A DNA stretch of 5,482 nucleotides from Candidatus Auribacterota bacterium (lineage in GTDB: Bacteria; Auribacterota; JAFGBW01; JAFGJP01): positions 1 through 5,482 of the forward strand of contig JAFGJP010000226.1 of the NCBI GenBank assembly GCA_016929035.1. The letters are read 5' to 3'. Below are positions 1 through 5,423 of this stretch, piece by piece; the stretch's first letter is position 1; each line of letters opens with the position of its first letter. The position numbers and the translations under genes are program-made. Under the pieces are notes generated by a model, which did no database searches, was not told where the DNA came from, and saw only the letters and a list, made by a program, of their open reading frames with translations.

Positions 1-12
1 GACGCCAGGGAG

Positions 13-684
13 ATGATGGGCAGTTTCAAAAAGCTTCTTCCCTATGCGGCTGTTATTTTTATTGGAATGATCGTCGCTTCCACCTTGACTCTTGTTCTCG
101 TTATCAAAAGCACTGATCCGTCGAGACAGGCAGATAAAATCTTACGAAGCGGGTCAAGGATGATCAATGAGGGCAACCTTTCTCAAGGGATTGAAACCCT
201 TTCTGTTCTTTCCGGATATTTTGCCGATAACAGTCAGCTTCTCGATAAGTTCATTCATGCGGCTGACGTTATTTATGAAGCTGAGCTGGTAACATCCGAG
301 GGAAAGATGGAAAAATACAAAGAAGCCAAACGTATCTATGAGCAGATAATCAAAAGCTTTCCAACAAATGACCAGGTGTTGAACAAGGGAGTTTACTTTA
401 AAGCCGCAGACTGCGCCAAGGAGCTGGGCCTGCTGGATGATGCCATAAAGCTGTATGACGGCGTTATAACGAAGTTTCAGCCTTCACTCATTGTCGCACG
501 GGCTCTTTTTGAAAAAGCGAATACGCTTGTGGAACAGGGCAAGTACGACCAGGCTAGAAAGATCTATGCCGACATCATCAGGGACTACCCGGATTCAGAG
601 TTTGCCGGGCGATCGTACTTCAAGCTGGCTCAAAGCTACAGGGCTGAAGCTGATAAAATAAAGAAGGAGTACAATATTCAATGA
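13..684 (+). CDS. Membrane-anchored periplasmic TPR protein (function unknown)
   Basis: This is a 223-residue protein with one N-terminal hydrophobic segment (about residues 9-31) preceded by Lys6-Lys7. By the positive-inside rule this predicts a single anchor with the rest in the periplasm; no lipobox or convincing cleavage site is seen. The remainder is TPR-like helical hairpins at about 44-72, 84-117, 126-156 and 162-195, with a last half-repeat from 199. The clearest repeats carry the A..Y..I...P motif (YEQIIKSFPTN, YADIIRDYPDS). TPR arrays are protein-binding scaffolds, so a role in assembling an envelope complex is inferred and no enzymatic function is visible. The start is uncertain: ATG at 13 and 16 are both possible, AGGGAG at 7-12 is too close to either, and the frame is open to the left edge. 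The stop overlaps the next start (ATGA), indicating an operon and translational coupling. Confidence 0.85.
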   Translation: MMGSFKKLLPYAAVIFIGMIVASTLTLVLVIKSTDPSRQADKILRSGSRMINEGNLSQGIETLSVLSGYFADNSQLLDKFIHAADVIYEAELVTSEGKMEKYKEAKRIYEQIIKSFPTNDQVLNKGVYFKAADCAKELGLLDDAIKLYDGVITKFQPSLIVARALFEKANTLVEQGKYDQARKIYADIIRDYPDSEFAGRSYFKLAQSYRAEADKIKKEYNIQ

Positions 685-3329
685 AAAGCCGTTTCATGAC
701 AATCCTTCTTGCTGTGATCATCGTTCTTGCTGTTTCGGGATGCACGGAGAACAGGAAGATGGTTTCGTCAACACGATACAAGGTGGCTGTTGTCAACCAA
801 AGGGACCTTCTGATCCCTCAGTATATTCAGGAAGCTGAGCAGAAAGTTGATGAAAAGAAATATGATGAAGCACTGGATCTTTACAAAAAGGTCTTGATCC
901 TGGACCCGAAAAATGAACAGTCCATCATTCGCGTCGATGAGATCAGGCGCTGGCTTCCTGTTCTTGAGAAGAAAGAAGATCTCCTGAAGAAAAAAGAGGA
1001 AGAGGCGCAAAAAGTCAAGCAGGCGTATGTCCAGGAAAAGCAGAAAGCGGCTCAGCTTGAGCAGATGAAGCAGACACTTTTCGAAGAGATCAGAAAGAAA
1101 GAGGAAGAGAACGTCAGGCTTCAGCATGAAACGGAAATCCTCAAGGTCATCAAAGACGCTCGCGCGCTGGCTTTCAAAAAGAAATTTCGTGCAGCGGAGG
1201 ATATTCTCAGGAGTGTCTTCATGAAGTATCCTGACAGGGCTGAGCAGATAGAAAAGGTGCTTTTGGAAATCCGAAGAGATGAAGAAGAGTGGAAAAAAGC
1301 TCAGCAGGAAAGGATTAAGGAGAAGATGCGGCTGAAGCAGCTTGAGGAGTTAGTTAAAAAGGAAGAAAAGGAAAAAGAGCCTGATAAAAAGGAGGTCGAG
1401 GTCACTTCAGCACCTAAAAAGGTGCAGGAGCATGATCTCAAAGATATTATTGATGAAAGATATCTTTTTGAGACTCTTCCCGGGCAGTTCACGCATAAGG
1501 ATAAAATAGATTTTCTTGAAGAAAAAACGCTCGCCATTTACCTTCAGTCTCTGGCGAAGGCCTATTTCTGGATCGCCACATATTATCATTACCAGGATGT
1601 CAACATGACGCGGGCATTGCATTTTTACGAAAAGCTGGCAAAGAATTTTCCTGATTCCGAATTTAAAGAGATCGCTGAAAAAAACGCCAAGAAGATCGCC
1701 GATTATCTGAAAGGATTCATTTCGCAGGATGCCGTAAGAACAGTCGTTGATGAAAAGCAAAGGGTCCTGATGTCAGAAAGCGAGAGCGAGAGTCAGGAAA
1801 AAATCCTGAAAATGTATTTGGACAGTATTGCTGAAGCCTATTACTGGATCGGTACGTATTATAAGGAGAGGAACAGGCTGGAAGACGCGATTTTTTATTT
1901 CAAGCAGCTCTACGAGGATGTTCCGGACTCCCCGTACGCTGATGACGCGCTGTTTGAAGTCTCTGAGATTTATTTTGACGAAGGGAAATGGGATACGGCC
2001 CTTCTTCAGTATTATACGGTGATCGATAATTATCCTCGAACGGAACTTTACAAAAAAGTGTATTTGAAGCTGGGAAAGATTTATCGCAAACAGGGACGGT
2101 TTGCAAAGGCTCTGGATATTTATTTGGACCTCAAGGATGTGACGGGCAACGAAGAAGAGCGCACGCTGCTTTCTCTTGAGACAGCCAAGACATATATCGA
2201 GTCAGATGACTATGATAAGGCCGTTCCCCTGCTGAATTCTATTCTGAAAATCGAGCCGAGAAGCCAGTATTACGATGAAGCTCAGTTTTATCTCGGGCAT
2301 GTTTTTTTCAAAAAGGAGGATTATGAAACAAGCCGGATGATTTTTCGAAGCATACGCGACGGCTATTCGTTCAATCCGTACAGGGATGATGCGTTGTATT
2401 CTCTGGCCGAGAGCTATTTTAAGGAAAAAGATTTTACAAGCTGTATAGAGGCTATTGAATCGGCTGCAAGCTATTATCCGGAATATATCGAGATCGACAG
2501 GTTCCTTATCATGCTGAGCGAAAGCTACATGGAAATCGGACGATATGATATGGCTGAGCAGACGTATAAAAAGCTTATTGATGATTTTCCCGGAAGTATT
2601 TATGCCTATAAGGCCAACTTCGGGATAGGCCAGGCTTTTCTCGAACAAAAGAAAACAGAAGAGGCCAAAAAATATTTTGTCAAGGTGATCAAGCTGTTTC
2701 CTAATACCGATAAAGCTATCAGCTCCCGGTATGAGCTTGGGCGCATCTATCTTGATGAAAAGAACTACAAGCTGGCGAGCCGGCACCTTATGCTTGCTGA
2801 AAGCAAGATGGACAGGGGAGTGAATGCTCTCCAGGTTGCCTATTACTGGGCTGTTTCGCTTGAAAAATTGGATATGGACGAAAAGGCACTTGAGGTTCTC
2901 GATAGCCGGATCGATGAGTATCTGGCGGCCGTTGAAGGAGAGAAGTTCAGGGAAGAAGAAAAGACGGATATCAAGAATTTTCTCTATCACCTGTTCCTGG
3001 AAAAAGCCAAGATATTCTATAAAAACAATAACATGGATAAAGCCATAGAGCTTTATCAAAAGGCTGTCGAAGATTATCCTAAAGGCGAAGAAAACGACTG
3101 GGTTCTCTACCATGTCGCTGTTACGTACGAAGATCTTGGAAAGATTGAAGAGGCTGTTAAAACATATGAGATGCTGCAGTCGAAATACGGGCAGAATTAC
3201 TGGGCTGAGCAGGCAGGATGGAGGTTGAAAAACATCCGGTGGAACGAGAGTTACGGGAATAAAGCCAAAGAAATCGGGGATGAAGAAAATGAGACAGAGG
3301 GAAGCGGAGATCCTGCTGAAGGGGCTTGA
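681..3329 (+). CDS. Large outer-membrane-type lipoprotein with coiled-coil linkers and tandem TPR repeats
   Basis: This is an 882-residue lipoprotein. Residues 1-20 form a signal peptide with lipobox VSGC, so Cys21 is the predicted lipidated residue. Residue +2 is Thr, which in the E. coli rule does not retain lipoproteins in the inner membrane. Order of parts: a TPR-like unit (46-80), a Lys/Glu/Gln-rich helix likely to form a coiled coil (95-156), a second TPR-like unit (157-188), another charged helix (198-240), then a long TPR array. The array has an isolated unit at about 283-325, a Ser/Glu linker (365-371), and about 12 consecutive repeats from 384 to 838, many ending in DFPGS, LFPNT or DYPKG. 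This recalls BamD/YbgF-like periplasmic TPR proteins but is far longer. AAGGAG at 664-669 precedes the start by 11 bases. The role is inferred as an envelope scaffold; neighbours suggest a flagellar or secretion link. A partner cannot be named. Confidence 0.9.
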   Translation: MKSRFMTILLAVIIVLAVSGCTENRKMVSSTRYKVAVVNQRDLLIPQYIQEAEQKVDEKKYDEALDLYKKVLILDPKNEQSIIRVDEIRRWLPVLEKKEDLLKKKEEEAQKVKQAYVQEKQKAAQLEQMKQTLFEEIRKKEEENVRLQHETEILKVIKDARALAFKKKFRAAEDILRSVFMKYPDRAEQIEKVLLEIRRDEEEWKKAQQERIKEKMRLKQLEELVKKEEKEKEPDKKEVEVTSAPKKVQEHDLKDIIDERYLFETLPGQFTHKDKIDFLEEKTLAIYLQSLAKAYFWIATYYHYQDVNMTRALHFYEKLAKNFPDSEFKEIAEKNAKKIADYLKGFISQDAVRTVVDEKQRVLMSESESESQEKILKMYLDSIAEAYYWIGTYYKERNRLEDAIFYFKQLYEDVPDSPYADDALFEVSEIYFDEGKWDTALLQYYTVIDNYPRTELYKKVYLKLGKIYRKQGRFAKALDIYLDLKDVTGNEEERTLLSLETAKTYIESDDYDKAVPLLNSILKIEPRSQYYDEAQFYLGHVFFKKEDYETSRMIFRSIRDGYSFNPYRDDALYSLAESYFKEKDFTSCIEAIESAASYYPEYIEIDRFLIMLSESYMEIGRYDMAEQTYKKLIDDFPGSIYAYKANFGIGQAFLEQKKTEEAKKYFVKVIKLFPNTDKAISSRYELGRIYLDEKNYKLASRHLMLAESKMDRGVNALQVAYYWAVSLEKLDMDEKALEVLDSRIDEYLAAVEGEKFREEEKTDIKNFLYHLFLEKAKIFYKNNNMDKAIELYQKAVEDYPKGEENDWVLYHVAVTYEDLGKIEEAVKTYEMLQSKYGQNYWAEQAGWRLKNIRWNESYGNKAKEIGDEENETEGSGDPAEGA
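3276..3280 (+). promoter_or_regulatory. Candidate ribosome binding site inside the lipoprotein gene
   Basis: GGGGA lies within the last codons of the lipoprotein gene. It abuts ATG 3280, which it could not serve, but sits 8 bases before ATG 3289, a normal spacing. This favours 3289 as the true start of the FlgN-like gene. The match to the Shine-Dalgarno core is partial. Confidence 0.35.
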
Positions 3330-3711
3330 GAGCCAGTGCGAGCTTTACAGGAGCCTGAAAGACGTTATGGTCAGGGAGCTGGACGCGCTCGCTTCGGAAA
3401 ACCAGAACAGCCTGGTTTCTCTCTTGAAGGAAAAGCTGGAGATCATGAAGAAGCTGGAAGATGAAGACCAGCTTATGAAAGATGCGAAAAAAGAGTGGAA
3501 AAGCCTTGTTGAGAAGGATTCTCTAGAATTTCAAAAGATACAAACCCTCCTCAAAGAAATGGAGAGCCTTTTGAAGGACATTCTGGAAACTGAGGAAAAA
3601 ACGAGTCAGATGCTTGATTCCTTCAAAAGTGATTTCGAAGACATAAAAAGCAAATCAAACGCCCTGCGAGCCACTAAAGCCTACAAGCCTCTCAACGGCA
3701 AAGAGAAATAA
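3280..3711 (+). CDS. FlgN-like flagellar export chaperone (putative)
   Basis: This is a small soluble protein of 143 residues (140 if it starts at ATG 3289, which has the better-placed ribosome binding site). It is predicted to be almost wholly helical and rich in Lys, Glu and Leu, without signal peptide or membrane segment. The pattern resembles the FlgN family: an N-terminal amphipathic helix of the type LL..LE.Q...Y..L....V.EL.AL, a following L...L..K.EIM..LE stretch (about 45-60), a long central helix pair, and a C-terminal NALRATKAYKP segment like the A..AY tail of FlgN proteins. FlgN chaperones the hook-associated proteins FlgK and FlgL before type III export, and 140-160 residues is the usual size. 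It overlaps the upstream gene by 41-50 bases, so co-expression is expected. FlgN sequences diverge strongly and any small coiled-coil protein could mimic this pattern, so the assignment is moderate. Confidence 0.6.
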   Translation: MKKMRQREAEILLKGLESQCELYRSLKDVMVRELDALASENQNSLVSLLKEKLEIMKKLEDEDQLMKDAKKEWKSLVEKDSLEFQKIQTLLKEMESLLKDILETEEKTSQMLDSFKSDFEDIKSKSNALRATKAYKPLNGKEK

Positions 3712-3737
3712 ACGGTCTAAGAGCTTCCTTTCAGGCA

Positions 3738-3743
3738 TATAAT
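3738..3743 (+). promoter_or_regulatory. Possible -10 box (TATAAT) ahead of the kinase gene
   Basis: A perfect TATAAT lies in the 75-base gap after the FlgN-like gene, 43 bases before the kinase start. No recognisable -35 hexamer is found 15-18 bases upstream and there is no extended TG motif. It would need an activator, or may be chance in AT-rich sequence. If real, it would let the kinase be transcribed separately from the upstream operon. Confidence 0.3.
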
Positions 3744-3757
3744 GTTATACAATAACA
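3743..3757. promoter_or_regulatory. Small inverted repeat TGTTAT-ACA-ATAACA
   Basis: Two perfect 6-base arms are separated by 3 bases, directly abutting the TATAAT box and centred on the position where a transcript from it would begin. It is too AT-rich and lacks the U-tract needed for an intrinsic terminator, so an operator-like site is the more natural reading. The short length means chance is possible. Confidence 0.25.
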
Positions 3758-3786
3758 ATAAAAGTCCACTTGGTTAAGAAACAGCG

Positions 3787-5076
3787 ATGCAGCAAGATCT
3801 TGATAAAAGTGAATATTTGAAAAATCTTCAAAGCGCCTTTGAGCAGTTTAATAAAAGAACTGAACATCTGGCCAGCGCCTATAACAGCCTCAAGAAAAGA
3901 GCGTCAGAGATCGACAAGGAGCTTGAGAGAAAAAATATTCAGCTTGAAAAAAAGAACATACAGCTGAAGCGTACGACCCGCTTTCTTGACAGCCTTGTCA
4001 GAAGCATGCAAAGCGCTCTTGTCGCCATTGACGGAAGGAAGCGCATAGAAACAGTTAATCCTGTGGCCACGCATCTTTTTGGAGTGAAGGAAAAAGACGT
4101 CAGGGGAAAATATATTAAAAAGATTTCTTCTTTCAAACCCCTCTGGCCTCTTATTGATTCGACGATCAGTGGTTTCCCTGTGACGGCAAGGGAAGTCCAT
4201 CTGAGCGAAAATCCTTTTAAAACAGGTGAACCGATGCTTGTTGAAGTTTCCACGTCGCGGATGATAGTTAAAAACGATCTGCTGGGCGTCCTTATCATCA
4301 TAAGAGACATGACAGAGCTGAGAGAGCTTCGGGACAGCGTTATCAGGAATGAAAATCTAGCCATGCTGGGTCAAATGGCGGTCACGGTGGCTCACGAGAT
4401 AAGAAACCCTCTCGGCGGAGTCGAAGGCTTTGCTGCGCTTCTTCGAAAAGATCTGGAAGAGGATCACAAGAAAAGAGAGCTTGCTGACAAGATACTTCTC
4501 GGAACGCGGGATCTGAATTCTTTTATTACCAACCTGCTTGATTTCGCACGTCCTTTAAAAGTTGTGCGCAAAAAGGAGAGGCTTTCCGACATCATGGACA
4601 AAGCGATATCCTTTTCGATGAACTATCCCAAGGATAATCCGAGCTGCATAAAAATCAGGAAAACCTATGAGAGCGAAATTATTCATCCCGTTGACGGTCA
4701 TCTTCTTTTCAGGCTTCTTTTGAACCTTCTCCTTAATGCCTATGAAGCCATGGAAGGAAAGGGAACGTGTAAAATAAAGATATCAAAGATCCATAACATA
4801 AAAAGAATGAAAAAGGCTGACAAGATCATTAAGAGCCTGAATTACAGAGAGGACAAGCCTTTTGCCGCTTTTTCGGTCAAGGACACCGGCCCCGGCATCG
4901 AAAGGGATTTTCTTGAGAAGATATTCAATCCATTTGTGACAAGCAAGGCCTTTGGAACCGGCCTGGGACTTTCGATGGTCCAAAAGATTATGGAAGCTTT
5001 CAATGGAAGAATTGATATCATAACATCAGAAGAAAAGGGAACGGAATTTAAGTTCTATATCCCCCTAGAAGGGTAA
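3787..5076 (+). CDS. Soluble PAS-domain sensor histidine kinase (NtrB/AtoS/FlrB-like)
   Basis: This 429-residue kinase has no signal peptide or membrane segment, so it should sense a cytoplasmic cue. Domains in order: N-terminal coiled coil (about 1-65, with the near-repeat RKNIQLEKKNIQLKR), PAS (about 66-177, ending IIIRDMTELRE), HisKA dimerisation domain with H-box VAHEIRNPLGG (His203 the phospho-acceptor) and the HATPase domain. The latter shows the N-box (LLLNLLLNAYEAM, Asn317), G1 (VKDTGPGI, 364-371), F-box (IFNPFVTSK) and G2 (GTGLGLSMV). Glu204 and Asn207 of the HExxN motif are those used for kinase and phosphatase activity in the HisKA family, so all catalytic boxes are intact. An in-frame TAA at 3775-3777 rules out a longer protein; the ribosome binding site is weak. 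Its likely partner is the receiver protein starting at 5424. Soluble PAS kinases of this type typically activate sigma-54 regulators; the FlgN-like neighbour points to flagellar control, by inference. Confidence 0.93.
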   Translation: MQQDLDKSEYLKNLQSAFEQFNKRTEHLASAYNSLKKRASEIDKELERKNIQLEKKNIQLKRTTRFLDSLVRSMQSALVAIDGRKRIETVNPVATHLFGVKEKDVRGKYIKKISSFKPLWPLIDSTISGFPVTAREVHLSENPFKTGEPMLVEVSTSRMIVKNDLLGVLIIIRDMTELRELRDSVIRNENLAMLGQMAVTVAHEIRNPLGGVEGFAALLRKDLEEDHKKRELADKILLGTRDLNSFITNLLDFARPLKVVRKKERLSDIMDKAISFSMNYPKDNPSCIKIRKTYESEIIHPVDGHLLFRLLLNLLLNAYEAMEGKGTCKIKISKIHNIKRMKKADKIIKSLNYREDKPFAAFSVKDTGPGIERDFLEKIFNPFVTSKAFGTGLGLSMVQKIMEAFNGRIDIITSEEKGTEFKFYIPLEG

Positions 5077-5084
5077 AGAAAAAA

Positions 5085-5112
5085 ATTCCAGATGACAAAT
5101 TCCAAATGACAA
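5085..5112. repeat. Tandem 14-base repeat, two units
   Basis: Two adjacent units, ATTCCAGATGACAA and ATTCCAAATGACAA, match at 13 of 14 positions, and a further AT follows before the pattern breaks. Sequences of the type TTCCAAATGACAAA recur, as I remember, between genes in several environmental and candidate-phylum genomes, but I cannot confirm that here. Confidence 0.75.
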
Positions 5113-5152
5113 ATGAAAGGAACGCTTTGCTGAAAAATCAAGTAATTAGTTG

Positions 5153-5227
5153 CGAAGGAACACGAAGAGGAAAAAGTAAGAAGTAGACAGTACAAAAAAC
5201 TCAAGAGATAAGAAGCAAGATACAATT
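5153..5227. repeat. Degenerate purine-rich repeats (CGAAG and AAGAAG types)
   Basis: CGAAG occurs at 5153-5157 and 5163-5167 with a 10-base period (CGAAGGAACA then CGAAGAGGAA). It is followed by AAGTAAGAAGTAG at about 5174-5186 and ATAAGAAGCAAGATACAA at about 5208-5225. The tract is strikingly purine-rich on this strand and looks like decayed short repeats rather than coding sequence. Confidence 0.4.
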
Positions 5228-5260
5228 GAAAAGTGACTAAATTCGAGTTTTTTTCACAAG

Positions 5261-5320
5261 TTTTGAATTTTGATATATTGGGATTTTGAATTTGTTTCGA
5301 ATTTCGATATTCGGATTTGT
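5261..5320. repeat. GAATTT-rich repeat tract, three TTTYGAATTT copies
   Basis: TTTTGAATTT occurs identically at 5261-5270 and 5284-5293, and TTTCGAATTT at 5295-5304, each followed by related GATAT and GGATTT words. A small inverted repeat, CGAAT then ATTCG with a 6-base loop, lies at 5298-5313. The GAATTTG core is the reverse complement of the CAAATTC core in the 5085-5112 repeat, so the two tracts face each other like the arms of an inverted pair. Confidence 0.7.
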
Positions 5321-5331
5321 TTTAAATTGCA

Positions 5332-5342
5332 CTCGAATCGAG
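5332..5342. promoter_or_regulatory. Palindrome CTCGA-A-TCGAG
   Basis: A perfect 5-base dyad with a single central base sits 81 bases before the response regulator start, at the edge of the repeat tract. It could be an operator or enhancer site for a dimeric regulator, or the remnant end of a repeat element. Nothing in the sequence decides between these. Confidence 0.25.
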
Positions 5343-5353
5343 AAATTATCAGG

Positions 5354-5383
5354 TTAAACGGGTAAGGGAAAGCATAGGATAAT
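5354..5383 (+). promoter_or_regulatory. Weak sigma-70-like promoter candidate for the response regulator
   Basis: TTAAAC (5354-5359, three of six matches to TTGACA) and GATAAT (5378-5383, five of six matches to TATAAT) are separated by 18 bases, 40 bases before the start codon. The -35 match is poor. It is offered because the repeat-filled gap makes an own promoter for the regulator plausible. Confidence 0.2.
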
Positions 5384-5410
5384 CCCGGAAAGGCCCATTC
5401 AGGTTGTTTT

Positions 5411-5417
5411 AAAGGAG
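5411..5417 (+). promoter_or_regulatory. Ribosome binding site of the response regulator
   Basis: AAAGGAG is placed 6 bases before ATG 5424, a near-ideal Shine-Dalgarno arrangement. It fixes the start of the truncated gene. Confidence 0.8.
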
Positions 5418-5423
5418 CGGATT

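Larger units (their letters stand above)
5077..5423. other. 347-base non-coding, repeat-filled gap between kinase and response regulator
   Basis: No credible gene lies here; the longest ATG-started + strand frame I read is 26 codons without a ribosome binding site. The stretch is much more AT-rich than the flanking genes. From left to right it holds 14-base tandem units, a CGAAG-type repeat, an AAG-rich tract, a GAATTT-rich tract, a short palindrome and the leader of the response regulator gene. No GC-rich hairpin followed by a T-run is seen after the kinase stop, so an intrinsic terminator is not supported. Confidence 0.8.

Noticed and set aside
2202..3113. Long open frame of 303 codons on the - strand
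   Set aside because: It lies wholly inside the TPR lipoprotein gene, whose signal peptide, repeat pattern and operon overlaps are convincing. The antisense translation shows no recognisable domain and is a codon-bias shadow. The other open frames inside the lipoprotein and kinase genes were dropped for the same reason.
3771..3786. Sigma-54-like GG-N10-GC (TGG at 3771-3773, GC at 3784-3785)
   Set aside because: The spacing fits the -24/-12 rule, but the rest of the consensus (CAC, TT before GC) does not match. Transcription would start inside the kinase coding region, beyond its only plausible start codon.
5118..5130. Sigma-54-like AGGAACG...TTTGC in the kinase-regulator gap
   Set aside because: The half-sites look suggestive, but only 8 bases separate GG and GC instead of the required 10, and it is about 300 bases from the regulator start.
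5106..5186. 26-codon ATG-started open frame in the repeat gap
   Set aside because: It has no ribosome binding site, begins inside a tandem repeat unit and runs through low-complexity purine-rich sequence. It shows no protein-like pattern.
5194..5253. Intrinsic terminator formed by AAAAAACTC and GAGTTTTTT
   Set aside because: The arms are 9 bases and mostly A-T, with a 42-base loop. A stable GC-rich stem is missing, so this is better explained by A- and T-tracts or repeat arms.
5085..5320. CRISPR array
   Set aside because: The repeats are 10-14 bases, imperfect and tandem or irregularly spaced, without uniform spacers or nearby cas genes.
5391..5407. Second sigma-54-like site AGGCCC...TTGT close to the regulator start
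   Set aside because: There is no GC at the -12 element (GT instead) and the spacing is two bases too long. It also leaves almost no leader before the ribosome binding site.
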